From: Acytostelium subglobosum LB1
Taxonomy: Eukaryota > Evosea > Eumycetozoa > Acytosteliales > Acytosteliaceae
Direction: 5' to 3'
Assembly (NCBI RefSeq): GCF_000787575.1
Contig: NW_012236530.1
Location: 998,734 to 1,062,733 of the forward strand
Length of the DNA stretch: 64,000 bases
Part shown: in pieces, positions 1-17,610 of the stretch
Position numbering within the stretch: the stretch's first letter is position 1
How the letters are laid out: every line of letters starts with the position of its first letter
Position numbers and translations under genes: made by a program
Notes under the pieces: model-generated
What the model was told of the DNA's origin: nothing
Databases searched by the model: none
The model's input: the letters and a program-made list of their open reading frames with translations, nothing else

Positions 1-836
1 TCATCATCGTCGTCCACCACCTACAACATGACCTTATGTTCTACTACTACTACTTACTACTACTACTAACAACCTTGTTTGATGGTGTTGGACCACTACT
101 ACACTCAAAGTGCTAATCCAACAACTTGCCTGTCTTGTTTCGCCACCTTCCCTCCTCCCATCCCATCTCATTCATTCACTCACTATCACTATAACTCACA
201 CCCAATCAATCATGTTGAATGACATTAACTCTAATTGATTAAAGAGATAGAAGTGTAGACTCAATTAATTATACATCCAACTCCATCACTCATCTCAACC
301 CATCCATCCATTCATCAATCCATCCAATCCAAGTGATCACTTCATCATTCCAGACTTTGACCAGACCTCCTGATCAAATCATTCATTCATTCATTCAATC
401 AAACAATCCAATCAATCAAACAAACAATCAATCAATCAATCATTATCACTACCGATATTTGGTTCCAGCCGCTACAGACAGTGTATTAGATTGAAGTGCA
501 AAGAGGCGTAGTTGTACACATCTCATCAAATAGCTTGTTTTCACATAACACTGTCGTAGCTTCTGGTAATTTTTGGCATCTTGCCTTGGCAGACCCATCA
601 AGTGACGACCGAGATTTTTGGATAAGGCTTGGGCACTGCCACCTATCAATCTTCCAGGTTCTACCAACCGTTGGTCCGACAACCTTAACACACATATTAC
701 ATCCAATTCATCAATATACCAGTCAGTCTACACTCAATCAATCAATCAATCATATTATTTATCATTATTTATTTATTCAAACACTCACTGGAACTATTCC
801 AATCACTCAATCAAATAATCAAACAATCAGTCAAAG
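1..836. other. Upstream non-coding region of the RhoGAP gene
   Basis: AT-rich sequence with CAT and CAAT/ATTC tetranucleotide runs (for example around 385-440 and 735-750). The open frames here are low-complexity shadows without coding-like codon use. It should hold the promoter and 5' UTR of the gene starting at 837. I see no defined motif. Confidence 0.6.
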
Positions 837-3599
837 ATGTCTGATTCAGTCGAACATCAGCAACAGGTGACTCCTACTTCAAAGAAGAAATTCCATATAT
901 TCCATGGACACGCGAGTAGTTCACCAAACTTGAAGCAATATGTACCTCCAGGTAGTCCACCTGACGCAGCAGCAATGAATGGTCCCAGAACACTATCAAA
1001 CTCAATGGTTGGACTCTCAGATGGACGTGATCTCAACTCTTCATCACCATCACTCAGTTCATCATCCAATACTATATCACCACGTGATCGTGAACGTGAT
1101 CGTGATAGTGGACTATCAACTCCAACACCATCACCACGATTGCCTGGTATGAGTATTGGTGGCAATGGAGATCATCAGGATCTAGGTAGCAGTGGTGATG
1201 ACATTGCAGGTAATGCCGCACAACAAGATGTTGGTGGCAGCTCAAACAAACCAAAGAGACAATCCAAGTGGACATCGGCACTCAGACGTGTGAGGAAGAG
1301 TCACAAGCTCAAGAAAGAGATTCAAGAGATGCAACTCAAGAGTGGATTATCACAACAATATAACGCTGCCAACCCACTACCCTTCAACTACAGCCATGAC
1401 AAAGACTCTGATGTGAAAGGACCAGTGGCAGCTGTTGCCGCCATGTCTGGCACGAGGAAATCCAGGTTCATTGAGCCAATTGGAACAGTATGTATTGGAC
1501 ATCATGGATATGGGCATGGCGTGGACTCTAACATTGATCAATCATTAGTCCACAGATGACTACACTGACATTCCCAAGATTATCAAGCTATCCATTGAAT
1601 ATCTGTTTGAGAAGGGTATGTTTGGCCCGTGATGTTGACATTGGCGATGATCATTTTTGATATTAACTCATGATGGACATAGCTTTGAAGGTACCAGGAC
1701 TTTTCAGGGAGTCTCCCAATGCACTTGGACTCCAGAAGCTGCGACAACTGATTGACTCGGAGGAGGATGTCGACTTGTCCGATTACACAGAGCATCATAA
1801 TGTTGCTGGACTACTCAAACAGTACATCAGGGACAGACCAACAGCTCTATTCCCCTACGATCTACACAAACAGATCAATGATATATATGGTAATGATCAA
1901 TATTAATGTCCAAATCGGGAAAGATTGGAATCATTCCTAACCCCACTCCATCACATTCCCCGATATAGAAATGGAACCGAAGCAACCACAACAGGTAGTT
2001 AGCTTACATTTGAAGGATACTTTGAAGGCACAGGTATCCAAGGGACAATACTTGATACTTCGTTACTTGTTTGAGTTGCTGCATGCAGTGCACATTCATT
2101 CATCGATCAACAGGATGACGGCTTATAACCTGGCGGTGTGCTTTGCCCCGACATTGACACTCTCATTCGACCCAACTTGCATTGATGTCGTACACAAACT
2201 GATCGAAGACTATGAGCTGATATTCGGTATCGAGGTGATGTTGGCCAATCCAAAGTCTGGCATGGCCACAAGACGTAGACGTACGCGCTCCAACACCAGG
2301 ATGGTCAAATTGTCTGCACTGTTTGATAAGCAACAACAAGAGTTGAGTGAGCTCGACGACATGGATGGACGTCCACGCTCATGTCCCGTGCCCGCATCAC
2401 CTGGATGTGACGAGCAGCTTCAGGATTCGTCCAAGAAGCGACTTTCCAACAGACATGTGGCATCGACTAGTTATGAACATGACGAACTCGATGGTCTATT
2501 CAAGAAGTTCAAGGAGTTGAGTTTGGACGCTTCTAGTTCAGGATCAGGTGCTGAGGCTACCGACACTACTTCCGCGGCTGAGGTGCCCGTGGTAGTAACA
2601 AAGTCGCCCAATCACCGACCACTCCCACCAATCAATCATCGCAAGTCAAAGAGTTGCACAGCGGCAGTCATCATCAAACGACAACAAAAACAAGAACAAC
2701 AACAAGAGCAACAACAATGTAATAATAGTCAACAACAACAACCAACTACCCCAACCAAGACGGGTGATCATAGGCCATTGCCTGCCACCCCTGTCTCCCC
2801 ATCTGTATCCACTCCAGTATCCACCCCTGTTTCCACACCCGTCACTACCATCGCCACACCTGTGGCCGCTACCGTGCCGGCACCAAACATTGTGGACAAT
2901 AGTAGCAATCCCAATCCCAAGCGCATCATTGAGCAAATACAATCAAGCAACAGCAACAACAACAGCGGATACAAACCGACAACATCAACTTCCTCCACAT
3001 CAACAACATCGACAACGACACCGACCAAGCCAACATCGACAACGACAAAGCCAACAACAACAATGAATCATACACAACTCAAGAGTATGAGGATGGCCTA
3101 TAAGTCTTCATTTGGAAGCAACTCGCGCAACACATCACATTTCGGTGCATCCAGTACCAGTCACGGACCAGTCAACTATCACAAGTCCAAGTCGTCGCCA
3201 TCACTCCTCCACCATCAAAAGTTCACCGGTACTGGTACTGCCAGTAGTGGATTCAACAAGCCACGAGTGGCTCCACCATTGCGCAGCAATACATCGCCCT
3301 CCACCGCGCAGTTGCTGAGCTACTCCAACCCACCGCCAGCGCCACCAACCACATCGGTGATCACTGTCGTCACCAATGTCAGCAATACCAGCCAGAACAA
3401 CCTGTCCAAGTACAAGGCCAAGCCAAAGCCCACGCCATTCTCTAGCACAGGCAGTGTTGTCGATGCCCCAGCATCAGCTGCTGCTGCTACTGCTCCTGCG
3501 GCCACATCATCGGTACCCACTGTCGATGGCGGCGTTGTAATGTCCAACCATGACAGTGTCAAGAACCTGAAGAGTATCTGGGAGAATCGCAAGGAGTAA
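837..3599 (+). CDS. RhoGAP domain protein
   Basis: GTPase-activating protein for Rho/Rac-type small GTPases, expected to act on actin regulation. I splice four exons: 837-1487, 1549-1615, 1683-1889 and 1969-3599, all GT-AG, giving 851 residues. The first two exon ends fall so that the RhoGAP frame is kept (acceptor TAG at 1546-1548). The GAP domain spans roughly residues 218-410. It contains the arginine-finger motif PGLFRES (Arg about 248), KQYIRDRPTALFP, and NRMTAYNLAVCFAPTL, which carries the conserved Asn. The N-terminal 217 residues are Ser/Pro-rich with a short basic helix. The C-terminal 440 residues are low complexity with Q, T and P tracts and SH3-type proline motifs (RPLPPIN, RPLPATP). 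The family is certain; the GTPase target is unknown. Confidence 0.93.
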
Positions 3600-4758
3600 T
3601 GTTCATCCATTCAACCATGCTGGCAATGTATCTTATCAATCTTATGTATCTATCTCTATCAATCAATCAATCAATCAATCAATCTATTAAAGCCCAAAGC
3701 ATGTGCTATACACATGACTTGAGGGCATGTATGTACATGTACGTAATGAATGAATGAATGGAATATGCTCAATGACTCATCCAACGAGTATGTGTGTTGT
3801 GTCGCGCGATGGTAATACAAACATCCATCCCCACATTCACCAACCACTTCAGTGACTTCACCACTCGCACTCAATCAATCGTTCACAAATGGTTATTAGT
3901 GACATCACCGACAACAACCCATCAATCATTTTACCAGGCATAATTTACTTGGAGATGTGAGACCATCCAATTTCATCGACTTAGTTGTGCAAACATACAT
4001 TGAACATTCCTGTGACCCACAAGATCAAAGGTGTGATTGATGTTTGGGATCATCAAGTTCCCATTATTTTGATTTTACTTTCAGTCTCATTCAATAACAA
4101 ATACATCTAGATCAACGCAAGTGTATTGAGCAGCATTGTCGTTTGCTTTTTTCATTCAACTCATCTAACAAAATATAAGTGCGCAATTACCCATCTGGCG
4201 GATCACGTGAATACTCTCAACACATCCTTTAAGAAATTTCTCTCGACTTGGCACTTTTTGATTACAAAATCACCCAATAACCCTTGCCCGGGCACCTACT
4301 TGTGTGCCATCCCATTGCAATTCACACAAACACATACCCCACTATCAAGCAAAGGCAGTTACTATTTCACTCACTAACACACGACAACCCCACCACCAAC
4401 TCATCTCCACAACGCAAACAACAAACAATAACACATAAACAACACGAGTGAGCTCATTCACTGCATTGTCATTGAGTATTCTTTTCCAAACATACATACA
4501 CATAATTAATTACGTATATACATATACTTATACAACACTTAAGAGTCATACCACACTCATCATACAAGATATTTAATTAACATACAAATTATCTTTTTAA
4601 TACTACTACTACAATTATTATACTATTACATTTAATTAATATTAATAATAATAATATCTGATCTACACACACACACACCACATCTGATCAACCAATCAAA
4701 CATCAACTTATAATACTATTACTACTTTATAATACATACATACAATTAAGATAGAAAA
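3600..4758. other. Intergenic region between RhoGAP and ethanolamine kinase genes
   Basis: AT-rich, with a TCAA tetranucleotide run at about 3660-3685 just after the RhoGAP stop and a very AT-rich stretch at 4480-4660 before the next gene, as expected for a dictyostelid 3' UTR followed by a promoter. I see no convincing gene. Confidence 0.6.
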
Positions 4759-5877
4759 ATGATAAAGACAAAGACATCATATGAAGTGTTTCACTACACA
4801 ATCACAAAGGAGGAGACTGAGAAGGGTCTACGTGACGTCGCTCGTCACTTTGTTGCAGAGTATGCCGACTCATCCGATCAGCAACTCACAATCACCAGAC
4901 TAAATGGTGGTATTACAAATATATGTAAGTAATATATTGAACTAGACTTCCGTCTCCTAAGCTAGACAACAAACTAACACCTCATATTAGTATACCTTGT
5001 TGAGGACAAGTCAGTTGAGACAAAGGCTAAGGATCTACCAGTTGTTATTAGACTTTATGGATACAAGTCTGAGGAGATCATTGATAGAAAGAACGAGTTG
5101 GTCGTTCAGACTGAGGCCGACTTGAACGGACTGGGTGCCAAGTTCTATGGTCTGTTTGATAATGGATGTATATATGGATTCATTCCAGGTCGCCCACTGG
5201 AGCACGAGGATCTCTGTGAGCCAAAGTTGCAACAGCTGATCAGTCGCGAGCTGGGAGAGTGGCACTCAATCGAGATGCCCACCCGCAAGCAGCCATCCGT
5301 TTGGAACACCATCAAGAAGTGGTCCGCCCTTGCCCCAGAGGTCTACCCAGACGAGAAGCGTCAACAGTTCTACAAGTTGCTGCGTGTCGACGAGATGAAG
5401 CAAGAGGCCAAGATGCTCGAGGCCACCCTCTCCAACCTCAACTCACCAATCGTCTTTTGCCACAACGATCTCCTGTCCAGAAACATCATCGTCGATACAC
5501 AGAGCGAGAAGGCCTCCTTCATCGACTTTGAGTACGCCAACTACAACTTCCGTGGCTTTGAGATTGGCAACCACTTCAACGAGTACGCCGGATTCGGGCC
5601 AGACTACTCGCTCTATCCCAACGAGGAGCAGCAGCGTGTCTTCCTGGAGGAGTACCTCACCGTCGTCAACAAGGGTGTCAAGCCAACCGAGGAGCAGATC
5701 CGTGCCCTGTTCATCGAGTCCAACCAGTACTCGCTGTCATCGCACCTGTTCTGGGGCTTCTGGTCCATTGTCCAGGCTATGAACTCAGAGATCGACTTTG
5801 ACTATCTGGAGTACGGAAAGGCTCGTTTCGACCGCTATTGGGAGACCAAGGAGCAGTTCCTTACTTTGAAGCCATAA
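4759..5877 (+). CDS. Ethanolamine/choline kinase family protein
   Basis: Phosphorylates ethanolamine (or choline) with ATP, the first step of the CDP-ethanolamine (Kennedy) pathway to phosphatidylethanolamine; cytosolic. Two exons, 4759-4924 and 4991-5877, give 350 residues, the usual length for the family. Visible motifs are the Gly-rich stretch RLNGGITN near residue 50, the Brenner motif CHNDLLSRN (catalytic Asp about 214), and the choline-kinase motif FIDFEYANYNFRGFEIGNHF, with the metal-binding Asp at its start. The C-terminal EIDFDYLEYGKARFDRY is typical of ethanolamine kinases. The ATG follows an A-rich AGAAAA leader usual for dictyostelids. Ethanolamine is favoured over choline by overall pattern only. 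Confidence 0.93.
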
Positions 5878-7286
5878 GATCATAATAAGTTATATTATAT
5901 ATTTATTTAAATACCTCCTATAGACAACCCAACTACATCAGCTACAACAACAACAGCAACAGCCATTACAAATACCAACTCAATCACCTGTATAACAACA
6001 ATCGAATTGGCGTAATAATGGCCACTACCTAAACCATAGGGACGAATCCTTTTGGTTTGGTGACACAACAGCAACAACACAACAACATCACCATCACATG
6101 ACCGAGCAAACACTGGAACGTCCTCCCTCGATGAGGACGAACAAACCTTGGACGCGATAGGTGGAGTCGTACACCACCACTTTCATCTTCTCTTCCTTCT
6201 ATCTATCTATCTCTACCCTTTTCACTCTACAATAGTTCAATAAACTATTGGTATTACAAAGTATTAATTAATCAATCTTGTGACATGTTTCAGAATGAAT
6301 GAATCATGAGGTTGGGATGGAGGAGGTATATGAACAACATGTCATATACATATAGTATATCAACTAATAAATATATAGAAGGTTTATTACATCATATTTG
6401 TTTGAATGGATCAACATGACTAAATAATGTAGGGTGCGGTGTTAGTAAGACCATGATCTATGTTTCTCTCACATCTAATTTATATCATACACATCAGGTG
6501 ATTGATTGTTTATTCACCAAGTCTTATCCTCTTGATTACAGACATCTTGAGCAATTTGACATTTATCCTATGCATCGCATGTTTATACTTGATAATCAAT
6601 CTTCTAGTTGCTGTTCTCATCTTTATCCTTTATAATTGCTATCCAATTTTATTTGTTTAACTATGATATACTTATAACTGTTGATACCCTACTTTCCTTT
6701 TCTTCTTCCTCATGGCCATGTCCCTCTGCCACAGACTCACTCTACAGATCCTGGGATTATTAAACAATACTCGAGTGTGTAGTGTCCAGTTGGTAGGAAT
6801 CTAGGCAACCCCTTTTAGTTTCCAGTTGGTCTGGAAACTATGTCTTTATTTGGTATGAATGTGGTGTGGGTGTGTCTATGAATGACGTTAACTCAACCAA
6901 ACAAATAATGTTCAATTAATCTTGACACAATGTAATATTCAAGTAAAGCATAATCATGTTGATATATATATATTAAAAATATTATTGATGACATTGATTT
7001 TATTACTACTGACCTGTTGTCTAGTCAAAAATTTGAATTTTTTAACTGTTGGATGGGGTCTAGTTGATGAAGGGCTTTGTCGCTCTGCATGTGATGCTGA
7101 TGATGTACATAGTCGAGCAGTCACTATCTTACTTCTATCTATCTATCTTACAACTATCAACACTCAACTCATCTCTTTAGTGTATATCGCACATAGACAA
7201 TCAAACAATCATTTCAAACAAAGTAATAATCATTGATCGAAACGAAGAGTAGAAGAGTGTTGTAAAAGGAAGAGAGTGAGTTTAGA
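5878..7286. other. Intergenic region with a short hairpin
   Basis: About 1.4 kb without a supported gene. It starts with an AT-rich 3' UTR. The middle carries a perfect 9-bp inverted repeat, AGTTTCCAG / CTGGAAACT, at 6817-6839 with a 5-nt loop. The last 250 bases before the next ATG are A/T-rich. Confidence 0.5.
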
Positions 7287-10200
7287 ATGGATCAGAGTGA
7301 CGATAGGAAGCGTCGGGAGCCTCCGGGTGCCACAGACGAACGACCATCAAAGAGGTTGACCTCATCGATGACGTCCACTCCCGCTACTGCATCCTCTGCT
7401 CCATCAGAGCCAATGAGCGGTAGCTCCACTCCCTTGGCCCTTTCGATCAATGCCACTGCTAGTACACCAGTCGTCGAATCAAAGGTATGTTATGCTATGT
7501 TTGATGATACCCTTTATGTCTCTGGCAATGAGTCTAACGACTGTTCTTCACACGAATACAATAGGATGTACTACTGTCTCAGAATAGGGAGATGAAGTTC
7601 AAGGTCGATGAACAGAAGGTTGAGATCAGAGAACGCGAGAACAAGATCAGATTCCTCACAGGCAAGCTCAAGAGCTCTGAAGAGACATTGAGTTGTCTAT
7701 GTAGAGTTTGGCATCAAGTATGTACACTGCAAATGCACGCGAACAATGTCATCTCACTCACTCAATCATTCAATCTTACAATCAATCAAGTTGAACTATG
7801 GACTAGAGATGCTGTCGGGCAGACTAGCCATTGAGTCTACAGAGACAGATGCAGCAGCGGCGTCAGCACCACAAGTCATTTCAAATGGTATGCACTCATT
7901 CACACGTGTCACGTGACACCATTGAACAGACGAACTAACCTCACGCCAAACAGATCACGACAATGATACAAACAATAATAACAATAATAACAATAGTAAT
8001 AGCAACAACAATGGTAGTAGCAACATAAGTAATTCTGTACTAGAGTCATATCATTTCCTGGCACAACATATTGTACCTCATTCATCTCATTTGATGGATG
8101 ATGGCAACAACAGTGGAGCAGCACAACTCGAGTACCTGTTGCAGAGTAAACTGAAAAGGACACAGATGTCCCTGTTAAAGATAGCCGAGGCTGTAGAGCG
8201 AGAGCATTCTCTATCCACATCCCTGCTTCACTTACTCAAGTCATCCAAGGGTGAGTCACTCACTCACTCCTCGCGCCACGCGACTATCCAGCGCACTAAC
8301 AATCATTCCCCATTCATTCAATCAGAGATCAAACCAAGCGACTTTGAGGCAATACTGAGAGATCACAATGAAAGACTGACGACACAGAATCAACATCTAC
8401 AGAGCTCATATGATAGACTGCTGCTGCAGTGCAAGCAGTTGACTGATCAGTTGACCACGCTCACAGAGCAGTCGGGCACACATAGTACCGCGATAGGTGA
8501 GCTCCGCCTCGAGCTGGAGAAGACCAACGACGAGCTAATACTGGAGCGCAAGAAGATTATCAAGATGAACGATGACATACCCAAGATTGCCGTGCGCCTT
8601 TCATCACCAGCGCTCACCAGCAGCAGCAGTAGCGGCGCGATGACCACAACCACAACCACCACATCCACCACGATGACCACTACAACCACGACGACAACCT
8701 CGACCACCAATGGAATGCCCAGCACGCCCAAGTCGCTACAGGGTCTCAGCGGTGACCCAGCGGCTGCCGAGCTACAGGTCGAGACGAGCGAGGAGTATCT
8801 CGAGTTGAAGAAGAAGTCCGAGCAACGTCTGAACGAAGCGCGTAAGCTGCGTGAGGAGAAGGCGAACTTGATGAAGGAGATACAACAGCTGCAGATTGAC
8901 ATAAGGAGTCTGCCTGAGGAGCGTATCATCACCTCGGCACCCTACCACCACTTGCGCAATCGTGTCCAGGAGGTCGATCAGGACCTCGACATCAAATCAA
9001 CGTCCTACAACAAGGCCCAACAGGACCTTCAGCAACTGAACCTGGCGCGTCGTACGGAGCGCGAGCAGATTGAGGCATCAGAGATGGGTAGACGACAGAA
9101 CCTGGATCGTCGCATCACCAACCTTGAGAGCGAGATTGCCGAGCTCAAGTCAGAGAAGGAGAAGCTGAACAGCATCATCGATCAGCGTCTGCCAAACATA
9201 CCCAGCCAAGAGTACCTGGCCGAGTCCAAGATCCTACTCGACACCAAGGAGTTGGACATTCACAAGCTCAAGAAGGAGGTGGATCGTCTCACACACAGCA
9301 TTGACTCGTATCGCAACAGCAAGGACACAATCACACAGATGCAACGCGCAGCCAAGTCTGAGCTCGAGCTGAAGGACACTGAACTCAATGAACATCGCGA
9401 GAAGCTGGCCGCCATCTCCAAGATGCACGATGAGCTGAAGCAGAGTGAGACAGGAATGTTAGAGCGACAGAACCAACTGCAGCTGGCTGTGGACCTGTTG
9501 AAAGAGTCACGAGATCCTGTGGACATTGAGCAACTGCGTAGTTCAGTTGCCAAGAAGCAAGAGGAGCTGAGCGAGTGGAAGAACAAGCTAAAGACAATCG
9601 AGGAGCTCAAGACCAAGCATCACCAGGACATCACCAAGGTGGTCGACAACAAGAAGGTTCAATTGAGCAGTCTGCACATTGTGCTGTCACAGAGCAAGGG
9701 GATACAGGAGAAACAGAAGCAAGAGTTGGATAGCACAATGGTGGAGATCGATGCTATTGGAAAGTCATACGAGCAGATGCAGGAGCAGAATACTCGACTG
9801 TCCACTCAGATATCAGACAAGGAGGACACACATGCACAACTGATGGCTGAGAATATCAAGTCACAACAGGCGATCCGTCTGACAAAGGAGGCTCAGGCAG
9901 CGGTCGAGGAACGTGTGCTGCGCAGTGAGGAGAAGCTGAAGGCGCAGGCAGAGATGATGGCCAAGGTCGAGGAAAAGTATCAGACACTCTACAAGCAGCT
10001 GTCCAAAGCGAATGAGGATCTCTTTGCCTGCAGCTTCGAGTTGGAAAAGAACAAGCAAATTGTACACGAGAAGCTGTCACATGCAAAGGAGTTAAAGACA
10101 CAATGGGATCATCTTGGTGCCATGGGTGATGAGCTCAAGAAGAAGTCAGATGACTCCATCGCTGCCCTTGAGAGGGAGATCGAAAAGGCCAAGAAGCTTG

Positions 10201-10604
10201 ATGTAAGTTTGGACATTCCAGCGATCAATCATTCATCCAACTAACATCTCCACTTTCCACAACAATAACAGGAGGAGAAACAGATGCTCAAGAAGAAGCT
10301 GGAAAAGATTACTGTAAATAACTCGCTCTCATCCTCTACTGCAGAGGAGGAGCTTCGACTGATAAATGTAAGTAGTAGACTTGTCCTGTGCCGTGATCCA
10401 TCATATACTAACTTTGGTACAACGTAGCAACGACTGAGGTGTACGATTTGCAACGATAGACAGAAGAACTATGTCATTGCCAAGTGCTTTCATGTGTTTT
10501 GTAAAGAGTGTATATATTCCAATATCGATACGAGGAAGAGGCGATGTCCAGGATGCAAGCGACCATTTTCAGAGAGCGACGTACATCAAGTATACCTCAC
10601 CTAG
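7287..10604 (+). CDS. bre1: BRE1-type RING E3 ubiquitin ligase (histone H2B)
   Basis: Homologue of BRE1/RNF20-RNF40, the nuclear E3 that monoubiquitinates histone H2B with the Rad6 E2. Seven exons: 7287-7484, 7565-7717, 7791-7887, 7954-8250, 8326-10202, 10272-10367 and 10428-10604, giving 964 residues. The N-terminus is basic and Ser/Thr-rich. The helical block with LSCLCRVWHQ resembles the conserved Bre1 N-terminal region. Long coiled coils fill residues 120-900, broken by a Thr-rich linker near 8640-8710. The C-terminal C3HC4 RING begins CTICNDRQKNY and continues with CFHVFCKECI and RRCPGCKRPF, the expected Bre1 position. The intron at 8251-8325 is stop-free and in frame. The gene lies tail-to-tail with the kinase gene, with 75 bases between stop codons. 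Confidence 0.93.
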
Positions 10605-10679
10605 TTTAGTTGATCGTGGAATAAACATCGATACTTTATACAGGACTTTATTGATCTTTGAATGAATGAATGAATATGT

Positions 10680-15900
<5,221 letters not shown>

Positions 15901-16122
15901 TCAATAGATGATGACTTTGATACGCTGTGAGATGTCGGTGACAGTGGCCTTGGGATCTCCATTGAAGTCTCCAAAGATGATGTATTGCTGAATGATGGTG
16001 TCGAGTTTGATCCTCCAAAGTTGAAGATTTCAAGTGATTTTCCTATAATTCCAATATATTATTAGTACCATTGTACTTGGTTCACTCAATGAGGTCTATG
16101 ATCACTTACTTAAGAAAGACAT
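15901..16122 (-). CDS. Possible small protein gene (model uncertain)
   Basis: A likely ATG at 16122-16120 (MSFL) is followed by a GTAAGT donor. Downstream, an open frame ending in TGA at 15901-15903 reads DTIIQQYIIFGDFNGDPKAT and continues for 13 more residues. Its C-ending codons match the highly biased codon use of neighbouring genes. That frame is closed just upstream of the run, so the obvious GTAAGT...ATAG splice gives a different, Ser-rich frame instead. Using a GTGATC donor and an acceptor at GGAG would join MSFLSK to IKLDTIIQQY, a protein of about 40 residues. I do not recognise the product. A small gene is probable; its structure is not settled. Confidence 0.35.
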
Positions 16123-17610
16123 TGTTGTAGTAGGGAGTTTGATTTGATTTGATTTGATTGATCTTGGTGTATCTAGTAAGATAAGTATAACTAACTATTA
16201 TTAATTATAGTTTAATAATGAATGTTATGTTAGTAATTTGTTCTGTTCACATTAAGGTTATTATTGTATGTGAGCGGAGATAGGATGGTCAGAAGTAAGG
16301 AGTAAAGAATGAGGGTCTAGGTGAAGAAAAGGAGGAGTACAAAGCAAATGACTCTTGCATCTCCAACGGACCAGCCAGCCAACCAACGACCAACTAATAA
16401 CCAACAAACAAATTAACACACACAACAAACACACAAATTATAAATGTAATAATGTGAAGTGAAGTGAAGTGTATGTTTGAGGGGTGTAAGGGTGAAGGGT
16501 TGTGCACAACAGAAGTGTACTCTCTGACTTGGTGGACAGTTGGCATTGTTATTGGTCCTTGTAGTGGGATGTGCTGTGTATTTATATATATATTTTATAA
16601 ACATTACAATGATGACTTGACTTACATTAATTGATTCAAAGTATACAAGGCAGAGTGTGTACGTGTGTATATATATGTTATTGTTATAGTGTGTTAATTA
16701 ATTAATTATTTACAATGAATGATGATTAGATAATAATAATAATAAGAATAATGTTTATCTGTATGAATAATGTATGAATGAATGAAGAAATCCAGATTGA
16801 AATGGAAGGGTATTGTCTCCAAACTTTGCTCACTGAGACAAAGACAGTCAGTCAATTCAAATCCACTAAAATGTATTTAAATTGAAACATAATAAATTAC
16901 CTTTTTAGTCATCTAGATTCTTCCTGAACCATTAATTGATTAAAAATTATTTCAAATAATTATATCTGTTGGTGTTTTATTGTGCAGGAGGGGTAGTTGT
17001 TTTGATTTGTGCGCTACAGCAATTGGGGGTTATGAATCGATTGAGGACCATGTTGGGTCTCCACAACCACGCACACACAAACACAATGAATCAAGTCTCT
17101 TTGTTGTTGACATTGGTATCCAAAGACATGAAGTTGGTGGTTGGTTCTCCACAAAGACACTCTACAATTGGTGTCCTTTTATCTATCTCTGGACACATAC
17201 ACACAACAACAAACAATCAAGTTTAGGACAATATCGATTGGGGGCAAAGGCCCAGGATGGAAGGTTGACTGTTATGGAAAGGAACGGTCGATTTGGTCCT
17301 GAACAGGGATTGAGTAGAAGGTGTTCAAATCAATCGGGAGTGAGTGAGTGAGTGAGATGATGATGTCCAACTTACTAACTAGCTACAACAACTTCAGACG
17401 ACTTTGTCTTCAATCTCCATTGGCGTGATGACTGAGTCCGTGACTGATGAAAGGTTGTAGTTGACAACATTGGGGGAGTTATTGGAATTGATGAGAATGA
17501 GTGGGAAGTCTTGATTGACTCAAAAACAAAGTATCTGTCCAAACTAAGTAAACATCGTTTAGTTGTTCAAACAACAGAGAGAGAAAGAGAGAACGTTCGA
17601 ACGAGGTGAC
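16123..17610. other. Intergenic region before PrimPol
   Basis: AT-rich sequence with TTAATTAATTA and TAATAA runs at 16690-16760. The open frames at 16969-17351 overlap each other in two frames and show no recognisable domain. I see nothing I can support as a gene. Confidence 0.5.

Noticed and set aside
496-870. Open frame upstream of the RhoGAP gene
   Set aside because: Low-complexity CAAT/ATTC translation, no domain, overlaps the real start in another frame.
6112-6155. Hammerhead-ribozyme-like GATGAGGACGAAC
   Set aside because: The core CTGATGA and GAAA elements and the stems do not fit.
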